A DNA stretch of 58,836 bases, from NCBI GenBank assembly GCA_023091735.1, contig JALKBU010000226.1, positions 1 through 58,836 on the forward strand. Direction: 5' to 3'. Both the position numbers and the translations under genes were made by a program. Below, in pieces: positions 52,418-58,836 of this stretch. The first letter of the stretch is position 1. Every line of letters begins with the position of its first letter. Below the pieces are notes generated by a model. The model did no database searches. It was not told the DNA's origin and saw only the letters and a list, made by a program, of their open reading frames with translations. Origin of the DNA: Trichomonas tenax. Its lineage: Eukaryota > Parabasalia > Trichomonadida > Trichomonadidae.

Positions 52418-52795
52418 CAAATACTAAAAGTGATATAAATTTTCTTCTTCATTTTATGATTTTGTTTATGAATTTTAGGATTTTGATATTCTTGTAGTAA
52501 TATTATAGTTTTGCCTTCAAAAACTGGATATCATACTTTGACATCGCTTCCATCTGTCTCCAATTTGATGCTCACAGAAAATTTGTTGTTTCATGAGACT
52601 CTTGCAATATTGCATTCGATTCTCTATCTTATGGATATGATTCTTATATAATATTATATATATTATATGATGATTTAATCAACTCAATATAAATTATTTT
52701 GAAATGAGATCAAATCAATCAAAATTTTAGATATGTTCATTCTTTTGTGAATATGTTTTGATAGCTAAAGTGTTTTTATTTCAAAAAATTACTGA

Positions 52796-53488
52796 ATTTG
52801 AAATGAAATTTTGAATAACTTCGTTGAAAGTCACGATTTTTTCTAGAACTAATACTTCTAGGCAAGAAGGCGAACTATTTTTAGCGGATATCGGAATTAT
52901 TTTCTGTGCTGCATCTGTTTCAATTGTCAAACACATAGTATACCCTCTACGTCACTTAGATAATTTTAATATTACTTTCAAAATATGTGTTTTTAGCAAA
53001 TTATATTGTTGAACAATCTCTTATATCATTGTTCGATATATTTATATACTGTTTGATAGCAATTATAGATGTAAATCGAATGAAATATTGGAGCAAATAT
53101 AATTTGATACTTAAATTTTAAAAATATGTATACATAGGCTAGAGACTTAATTGTGTTCAATCAGATATAGCATTGATATGATGCAGTAATTGTAAATATT
53201 TCATTCGATTTACATCTATAATTGCTATCAAACAGTATATAAATATATCGAACAATGACATAAGAGATTGTTCAACAATATAATTTGCTAAAAACACATA
53301 TTTTGAAAGTAATATTAAAATTATCTAAGTGACGTAGAGGGTATACTATGTGTTTGACAATTGAAACAGATGCAGCACAGAAAATAATTCCGATATCCGC
53401 TAAAAATAGTTCGCCTTCTTGCCTAGAAGTATTAGTTCTAGAAAAAATCGCGATTTTCTACGAGGTTATTTTTGATGCCATTTGAAAT
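52796..53488. mobile_element. long inverted-repeat (foldback/MITE-like) element
   Basis: Arms 52814-53089 and 53195-53470 (276 bp each) are reverse complements with only 5 differences and no gaps, around a 105-bp AT-rich centre (53090-53194). Weaker pairing continues outward to about 52796 and 53488. ATTTGAAAT occurs at 52796-52804 and 53480-53488 in the same orientation at equal distance from the arms. It could be a 9-bp target-site duplication, as made by Mutator-like elements, but because it is almost a palindrome it could also be the outer end of the inverted repeat. No transposase is present, so this would be a non-autonomous element. It lies in an intergenic spacer. Confidence 0.75.
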
Positions 53489-53692
53489 ACATTATAGATT
53501 ATGTGGATGTAAAAAGATTCATTTGTTTTTCATTGCACAGATTAGCAAAATTGATATATCAATATATATAAAATATGCAAATTTCATTCAATATAATGAA
53601 AATATAGTATTGATATGGTTGGTATAATAATAAGGAGTAGTTATAACATAAGATAATTTATTCACATCTAACAAATATAATAATAAAATATT
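53489..53692. other. AT-rich spacer downstream of the kinesin gene
   Basis: Nothing recognised. Confidence 0.6.
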
Positions 53693-55486
53693 CTATTGAA
53701 TCTCTTCCATTCTTTTCTGGAACTCAGCCATTTCCTCTTCGTACCCTTTCCTGCACTGTGCTTGTGTCATGAGAAGCTTCTGATGAATCTGCTCCAAAGC
53801 TCCTTCCAACTTTGTGTTTGTTTGTTCCATGTTTGCGAGTTCTTCAGTAACAGTTCTATTTTTCTGTCCTTCCTCCTTGCACTTCTCCATTAAGTCCTTG
53901 AGCTTCTGCTCAACAGACTCTATCTTCTTATCGAGTTCTGCAGACTTCATCTGCAATCTATCCATTTCTGTCTTCGCTTCAATCAACGATCTCTTGTAAG
54001 CATCAGCTTGAGCTTTTTGAGCAAGCATTGCTTGAAGCTTGCATGGATATGTCTGTGCAGAGCTTGCTTTGAGCTGTGTGATGTTGGCTTCGAACTCTTT
54101 GGAGATCTTCTTATATCTATCCTGGAATTCTGAATGAATTTCTTGTCTGATTTTAGCTTCCTTAAGCTTGAGCAATTCGATTTCTTGGTTTGCATCAACA
54201 TTACCAACGTTCTCGTCTTCGTTCTCAGCATTATCAGAGAAGTTGAGTGCACGGTTAACAAGAAGATCTTCTGGTTCTTCTTCTTCATCAAAGTCTGATG
54301 CGACTCTGCATTCAACAGCTTCAGCAGCGAATTGGAGCGCAAACAACGTATCATTGAACTGCTTTGTGCTTGGACTGATATTAATGATAATAGAGCAATA
54401 TGTCTTACGCGATGTAACAGGATCAAAGAAATCTTTGAAGAGCTCTGTGATTTTCGATTGTCTGTATGGGATTTTGAGGCTCTTGACACCCATCTTTGTC
54501 TGTCTGATCATGCGAATGCATTGACCGAGTGTGAACATTGATGAGTTGATGGAAATAGCCTCGTTGACGACCTTCTGGTTCTTGTCTTGTGGATCAACAC
54601 GCTCTGAGCCTGCTAGATCGACAATAGAAAGTCTTGAAGCGCTGATCTTTGAGAGATTATTGATTCTTTCCTTTGTGTTGGGATTAATTGGAATTGAGAT
54701 TAATTTGAGCATAAAAACACAGTGCGAACGAGAGCTCTGCGAGTTGTATGTTGTAGCGCACACAGATTTAGCTTTATCAACTGCTGCTAAAATATTATTC
54801 AAATCTTCTGGTTTCTTGATCTCTATCTCTTTGGCGCCCTTAATAACAGTAAAACCGAAACCATCCTTCGAAATTCTCATTGGCTGCTTTGTATCACCAA
54901 GCAAATCGTGAATTCTTTCATTATAAACTTCAACGCATGAAACAAACAATCCACGCTCAGCATCAGCTGGCTGTTCAACTGCTAAAAGAGTTCTCACCAT
55001 TTTTGGAATTAAACCTGGATTTTGTTCTGTGCCACGAACAGTGAATGTTTTGCCTGCACTTGTTGCACCATAAGCGAAAAGAAGTGCGTCGTAGCCTCTG
55101 ATGAACTTTCTGAGTAGTGGCATTGCAATTTCCTGGAAAATATCTTCTTGTTCTGAATTCTGTTTGAAAATGTTAGTAAAAGTGTAGCTTCTCTCTGCGT
55201 GATGCTTAGATGTCTTTTCTTTTTGTTGAACTTTTGCGATAACTGTATTTCCTTCAATTGTGAAGTTTGCTGGCTGTTCGCCAGGAAGTGATGGTCTAAC
55301 TCTTAAGTACACTTTAACGTCTGACTCTGGGTCCCTTTCTGTCGTTGGTGTTTGCGGCTGATTTTTCTTGAAAAATTGCGCAGAGGAATTCGACATATTC
55401 AGTGGCTGTGGGGTCTTCGGAACACAACGTGGAGATGTGGGTGGCATAAGTTTTAATGCACCGACTGAGTGATCGAGCTGAAACAT
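53693..55486 (-). CDS. kinesin motor protein, kinesin-6-like
   Basis: 597 residues. The N-terminal extension (1-55) has Ser/Thr-Pro sites (PPTSPR, CVPKTPQP, QTPTTE), typical of mitotic kinase targets. The motor domain covers about 56-400: VKVYLRVRP start, P-loop GATSAGKT (140-147; the usual GQTGSGKT is altered but the GKT core is kept), switch I NSQSSRSH (248-255), switch II DLAGSE (290-295) and microtubule-binding YRQSKITELF (341-350). A short acidic linker (EEEEPEDLL) leads into a coiled-coil stalk (about 420-597) and no globular tail. The VYLRVRP opening and C-terminal stalk resemble KIF20/KIF23 (kinesin-6) motors of the central spindle, but the long kinesin-6 insert before switch I is not obvious, so the subfamily is tentative. 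Three TGACATGTAA-type motifs lie 164-226 bp upstream in sense orientation. Confidence 0.92.
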   Translation of the reverse strand: MFQLDHSVGALKLMPPTSPRCVPKTPQPLNMSNSSAQFFKKNQPQTPTTERDPESDVKVYLRVRPSLPGEQPANFTIEGNTVIAKVQQKEKTSKHHAERSYTFTNIFKQNSEQEDIFQEIAMPLLRKFIRGYDALLFAYGATSAGKTFTVRGTEQNPGLIPKMVRTLLAVEQPADAERGLFVSCVEVYNERIHDLLGDTKQPMRISKDGFGFTVIKGAKEIEIKKPEDLNNILAAVDKAKSVCATTYNSQSSRSHCVFMLKLISIPINPNTKERINNLSKISASRLSIVDLAGSERVDPQDKNQKVVNEAISINSSMFTLGQCIRMIRQTKMGVKSLKIPYRQSKITELFKDFFDPVTSRKTYCSIIINISPSTKQFNDTLFALQFAAEAVECRVASDFDEEEEPEDLLVNRALNFSDNAENEDENVGNVDANQEIELLKLKEAKIRQEIHSEFQDRYKKISKEFEANITQLKASSAQTYPCKLQAMLAQKAQADAYKRSLIEAKTEMDRLQMKSAELDKKIESVEQKLKDLMEKCKEEGQKNRTVTEELANMEQTNTKLEGALEQIHQKLLMTQAQCRKGYEEEMAEFQKRMEEIQ

Positions 55487-55866
55487 CGAATGTTTTTGTA
55501 GAGATTTTGAAATTCAAAACGTTCACTCGATGTTTTCCAATTTTTCTCACTCCACATTTGGATAAATGAAAAATTAAATCATAAGTAATTAACTATAGTA
55601 TATATACTATATGTTTGCATAATAAAAATGAATACATTAAAAAATTATTTTTACATGACATAATTCGTAAAATTGATTTAATTACATGTCAGAAACTTTT
55701 TGTTACATGTCAATAGTCAAAAATAATGGAAATTCATGGTAAAAAGAAGAGAGAATAATATATAGGCGTAATGTATAGATTTAGATGTATATAGTAGTGA
55801 TATATGTAGTTCTAAATATGCTTTATTTCAAAAGAAAAATTACAAATTTTTGTTTCGTTTGATTTC
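55487..55866. other. kinesin upstream region
   Basis: AT-rich with no gene; contains the motif cluster 55650-55712 listed separately. Confidence 0.65.
55650..55712 (-). promoter_or_regulatory. three TGACATGTAA-type motifs upstream of the kinesin gene
   Basis: On the minus strand, TGTCATGTAAA (55650-55660), TGACATGTAAT (55681-55691) and TGACATGTAAC (55702-55712), spaced 31 and 21 bp, in sense to the kinesin gene. These are members of the recurring motif family. Confidence 0.55.
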
Positions 55867-56190
55867 TTACATGAAGTCAACGTAAAGATCGGCCTGGTTA
55901 TCGGAATCATCTGTATCAGCATCGCTGTCATCGGAATCATTCTTCTTCGTTCCCTTGCGATGGATAAAGTAATCAACGTCGCCTGATTTCTCTTCCTTGA
56001 TACGTGTGGCAGCGGCCTTGTCAATGATTTGCTGAACTTCGTGAAGCTGTGGTGGTGTGAAATCCTTTGTGAGGTCTTTGATGAGCTCGTCAACAAATTT
56101 CTTGTAGTATTCGTGGGTGTTGAACTGGAGGCAGTGCTCACCGAACTGATAAGCGAATTCCTCGAAATCCTTCGGAGAATTTGTAGCCAT
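55867..56190 (-). CDS. eIF3 subunit J-like protein
   Basis: 107 residues. The N-terminal part is helical (DFEEFAYQFGEHCLQF, ELIKDLTKDFTPPQLHEVQQIIDKAAATRIKEEK), resembling the C-terminal core of eIF3j with its conserved Lys/Glu helix. The end is acidic (DDSDADTDDSDNQ) and closes DLYVDFM, like the Y-D-D-F-M/I terminus that eIF3j inserts into the ribosomal decoding centre. The usual acidic N-terminal third that binds eIF3b is missing, so this would be a reduced form. The protein is probably cytosolic and 40S-associated. A strong initiator TCACTTTTCATTC precedes the ATG by only a few bases. The assignment rests mainly on the C-terminal motif and is moderate. Confidence 0.8.
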   Translation of the reverse strand: MATNSPKDFEEFAYQFGEHCLQFNTHEYYKKFVDELIKDLTKDFTPPQLHEVQQIIDKAAATRIKEEKSGDVDYFIHRKGTKKNDSDDSDADTDDSDNQADLYVDFM

Positions 56191-56195
56191 TAAAA

Positions 56196-56208
56196 GAATG
56201 AAAAGTGA
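56196..56208 (-). promoter_or_regulatory. TCA-type initiator TCACTTTTCATTC
   Basis: Minus strand, 5-18 bases before the ATG at 56190; the best match to the trichomonad initiator in the window. Confidence 0.75.
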
Positions 56209-56218
56209 CTCATATAGA

Positions 56219-56250
56219 TGTCATGTAAATAGAAGTATTTGTCTTGTAAA
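56219..56250 (+). promoter_or_regulatory. motif pair TGTCATGTAAA / TGTCTTGTAAA, 21 bp apart
   Basis: Copies at 56219 and 56240, between the eIF3j-like gene and the viral relic. They are antisense to the eIF3j-like gene and end about 40 bases before its ATG, just upstream of the initiator. Confidence 0.5.
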
Positions 56251-56358
56251 TTAAAAAAGTCACTTTTTATTATTTTTTTCATAAACTCGACTCTCTATTA
56301 TCTTATGAGTATAGAGGTACCACAGGAAGGGAAAATGTAACTGTTAAGGACAAGGAAA

Positions 56359-57365
56359 ATGTTTTTAGGTATCCGTGCGGTAGTTCTGTCGAAAATTGTA
56401 AAATTGTGCTCAATACATAATTTATTTAAAACATATAATATTATACCAAACGAAAATAATCCATGGAAATATAAGGTCTCACAAGGTGAAAGATATGATG
56501 AATTGGCTAAATATGGTTATAAGTTACCAACAAAGCCTAAGGAAAAGTTATCTACATTTTCAATATTTGTTAAGCTATTGTCTCAGCATGGATTTATGGA
56601 TGCTGTTTACAATGAAAGGTTGCTAGCTGTATTTGGTGGTGGACTTGCTGCTATTAAGTTATTCCGTAAAATTGTTTCACCTATGATTCTCTACAGGTTA
56701 CTTTATATAAGAATTGTTGAAAGACCATTGTTTATTATCTTGTAGAAAAGGGTCGTATTAATAACGATTATGAATCGTTTAAGTTGTTTTGTAAGAATAA
56801 TCCTAATAGATGGTGGGCATTGTTTGCTACTAATTTCTTACAAAACAAATTTAAAGAATTTAAAGATTCGAGAGTTGATGCTGATGTTGTTATGAATGCC
56901 TTAGTTAATGGAATATTGATTGGGAAGTTAAAGATGATGGGTTTGTAGATCCTAACGATGCTATTCTTTATTTAGTTGGTAGAGAAAATGTTAAGAATCC
57001 TACATTTAATGATTGGATGATTAATGTTAATAGTGGAAATGATAAAGTTTTAGAAATTCTTTCACATAAGGGACATTCAAATTACATCGAATGGAGAAAA
57101 ACAATCGAAACATTTAAGAGTAATGCTCGTATGGATCAGAAAGTATTCTTTAATAATGTTATCAAATATTTCTTCGAAAATAGTAAGGCATTTGAAAAAA
57201 TGGCAAGTTCAAGAACAACGCGGATTAAATTCTTCTAATGATGCTACTGTAGAAGTTGATGAAGATACTGGACAGAAAAATTTTGTTAATGTCAAACCAG
57301 CATCACTAATTAAGGAAACCATGACAACAATTAAGGAAGTTTACACAAATGTTCTTAATCGGTAA
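56359..57365 (+). pseudogene. virus-like gene relic with at least three frameshifts
   Basis: A once continuous reading of about 330 residues can be followed through frame changes near 56735, 56927 and 57220. It runs from MFLGIRAVV through KEKLSTFSIFVKLLSQHG, then NRWWALFATNFLQNKF, DDGFVDPNDAILYLVGREN and HSNYIEWRKTIETF to the end at KEVYTNVLNR. Codons are T-ending (GAT, GTT, AAT), unlike all cellular genes in the window. I do not recognise the protein. The compact setting and the tail-to-tail 11-bp overlap with the next gene suggest a dsDNA virus or Maverick/Polinton origin (inference). The 5' end could have been longer. Confidence 0.65.
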
Positions 57366-57659
57366 AATCTGTAGAAAGTCCATCTAAGTGAAGATTTAAC
57401 TTAACATTAAATGTAAGAAATTCATCTGACAATTGTGTGATATCAAAATCAGAATGTGTTATAGCAATTCTTGTTTTTTGTCCTTCTGTGAATGGTGCCG
57501 ATTGGTCACCGATTGGTCATGACAATCAACTGTACGTAATTGAAAACTTCTAGTACCATCGTTAATTTGTACCAGGGATTTTAGATTTTCAAAATATTGT
57601 GCTAAGTTACCCTGTAAATTGTTGTTGTTATTTAGCCTTGTATTAAATGCCGAGTTCAT
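57355..57659 (-). pseudogene. small virus-like gene broken by an 11-bp tandem duplication
   Basis: The ATG at 57659 starts MNSAFNTRLNNNNNLQG; the frame runs to about 57520, where an exact 11-bp tandem repeat (57498-57519) shifts it. Ignoring one copy, the frame stays open to TAA at 57355, giving 97 codons. The latter part (THSDFDITQLSDEFLTFNV, then LHLDGLS) is strand-like and could belong to a jelly-roll capsid-type protein N-terminus, but the fragment is too short to assign. It overlaps the plus-strand relic by 11 bp at its 3' end and is divergent from the gene at 57723. Confidence 0.65.
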
Positions 57660-57722
57660 TTTAAATAAAATAAAAAAAAACATAAATAAAGGTATTAATT
57701 TCAAATTTTATTTATAATTAAA

Positions 57723-57992
57723 ATGACTTGGGGTTTTTGGAAAAAACTAAAAGATGTTGCTAAGAAAATTGGCAGAGGAATCAAATCTGGGTTTAAATGG
57801 GTAAATGATAATGTTGTTAAACATGTAGCTAGTTCTTTTGGTGCTCAATTTGGTAATAAAGTTAAGGAAAATTTACCAAAAGTTGGTATTGATTTTGGTG
57901 TAAATAATAATGGTGAGAGAAAACCTGTGATTAATACAAATGATGTTATATCTGATGTTGGTTCATGGGTTACTTCTAAACTAAAACGATAA
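57723..57992 (+). CDS. small basic amphipathic protein, virus-like, intact
   Basis: 89 residues. The N-terminus WGFWKKLKDVAKKIGRGIK is a cationic amphipathic helix, followed by a Gly/Asn-rich region (VKHVASSFGAQFGNKV). Small capsid-associated proteins of adenovirus- and Polinton-like viruses often begin with such a membrane-active helix, so that is the leading guess, without family proof. It is the only unbroken frame in the relic cluster. It shares a 63-bp AT-only divergent spacer with the 57659 gene. A TAA A stop closes it. Confidence 0.6.
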   Translation: MTWGFWKKLKDVAKKIGRGIKSGFKWVNDNVVKHVASSFGAQFGNKVKENLPKVGIDFGVNNNGERKPVINTNDVISDVGSWVTSKLKR

Positions 57993-58079
57993 AATATTGG
58001 TCAAAAATTAATTTTTTATTTTTATTAAATAGGATTAATAATTTTGCTATTTATTATAGTTGTATATTTCAAGAATAAA

Positions 58080-58340
58080 TTAAGCGTGTAACACTAAATC
58101 AAATTCGTTAAGTTTCAATATGATATTATTTAAGATAGTTATAACTTTATTTTTCTTAGCACGTTTTAGACCAGAAATATTTTCATGAGTACATCCAGTA
58201 ATTTTCATTAGATTTTTATAAATGGTAAATAATTTATATTTAACATTTTCTTCATCATTTACTTTAGGACTTCCATCAATGAAAATTTCATTAAATTGTT
58301 CCTATGTTAAATTAAGAATATCTTGTTCTCTGTATTCCAT
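58080..58340 (-). pseudogene. small virus-like gene with in-frame TAG
   Basis: From the ATG at 58340 the frame reads MEYREQDILNLT, a TAG at codon 13, and then stays open (EQFNEIFIDGSPKVNDEENV, then KNLMKITGCTHENISGLKRA) to TAA at 58080, about 86 residues. The open stretch, T-ending codons and position beside the other relics argue for a real but inactivated gene. It has a small helical look, possibly DNA-binding (GCTHENISGLKRAKKNK); function unknown. Confidence 0.55.
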
Positions 58341-58836
58341 TATTTATTAGAAGAAAAAAAAATTATTTTTTTCATAATATATAAAAATATTTTTTATTTT
58401 TAACAATTTAGATAAACCATTAATAAATTATAACAATAAGAATTTAGATTATTAATTAAACAATACATTTTAATAACAAATTATTGAAATTATTGAAATT
58501 TTGATATAAATGAGGGACTGGGACAAAATAGAACAACGTGCTTTTCTGACATGTAACTTATTTTTGACATGTAAAGTCAGGATGTCAAAATAAAGGAAAG
58601 TGACGTGTTTGCTCGGGAAGAATGGAAAAGTGTCAATAGGTTGAAATGGATTGAACTCAATATTGGAAGCCAAAGAAGACTTCATTATGAGTAGTTGTGG
58701 CCTCATAGCGAAGGATGACCTGGTGATCTAGCAGAGATGCATCCAGATGCCTATTCAACAGAAGCATGATTCGATGCATGGCGAGGTCTGCCTGAGACTT
58801 CCAAAGCCCTCGAGTGGCCAAACCAGGCCCTAACAA
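58341..58836. other. spacer and possible edge of a further gene relic
   Basis: 58341-58540 is AT-rich and empty. TGACATGTAAC (58547) and TGACATGTAAA (58565) form another motif pair. From about 58600 the DNA becomes G+C-richer and codon-like on the plus strand (for example PETSKALEWPNQALT near the end), but stops interrupt every frame. It may be the edge of a decayed, once highly expressed gene continuing beyond the window. Confidence 0.4.

Overview
The window looks like nuclear DNA of a parabasalid (trichomonad) protist, most like Tritrichomonas or Trichomonas. Supporting signs: intron-less genes separated by very AT-rich spacers; very short leaders in which a TCA-type initiator (TCACTTTTCATT and relatives) lies 10 to 40 bases before the ATG; several stop codons inside TAAA; a broken copy of hydrogenosomal pyruvate:ferredoxin oxidoreductase (PFOR) with an MLRNF-type hydrogenosomal presequence; and a very large multi-pass adenylyl cyclase of the kind abundant in trichomonads. 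The species call is inference. TGA is a normal stop here (it ends the cyclase and the MYND protein).

Layout. 1-5.5 kb: a 1017-residue coiled-coil protein behind two E2F-like sites, then AT-rich spacer. 5.5-10.4 kb: a small hypothetical ORF and a 3.5-kb PFOR pseudogene with at least three frameshifts, four in-frame stops and an inserted copy of its own 5' end. 11-19 kb, all on the minus strand: a ceramide-synthase-like TLC protein, a Q-rich protein ending in a HECT-like N-lobe, the gamma-tubulin-complex microprotein MZT1 and a UBL-UBA protein. 19-26.4 kb: a 44-residue membrane microprotein, two hairpins, the lariat debranching enzyme (ATG apparently lost), a PP2A-type phosphatase, a possible beta-barrel protein and a 97-residue membrane protein. 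27-35 kb: an M20 dipeptidase, a minimal bromodomain plus NET-like protein, a Skp1-like fragment, a CYTH phosphatase interrupted by TGA, a MYND-finger protein and exosome subunit RRP40. 35-46 kb: an ankyrin relic, the adenylyl cyclase, and a P4-ATPase-like protein that has lost every catalytic signature. 46-56 kb: a surface-type protein with an NPxY/DPF tail, a TSNAXIP1-like coiled-coil protein, a long inverted-repeat element, a kinesin-6-like motor and an eIF3j-like protein. 56.3-58.4 kb: a compact, T-rich, decayed cluster of virus-like (Maverick/Polinton-like, inferred) genes.

There are no operons; most genes are independent housekeeping units (RNA turnover, spindle and flagellum, ubiquitin, signalling). 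The strongest leads are: (1) a recurring TGACATGTAAA-like motif in many upstream regions, often paired about 17-21 bp apart and reaching six phased copies in front of the P4-like gene; (2) the non-catalytic P4-ATPase-like protein itself; (3) the inverted-repeat element with 98 percent identical 276-bp arms; and (4) several genes caught in decay (PFOR, CYTH, DBR1 start, viral cluster, ankyrin).
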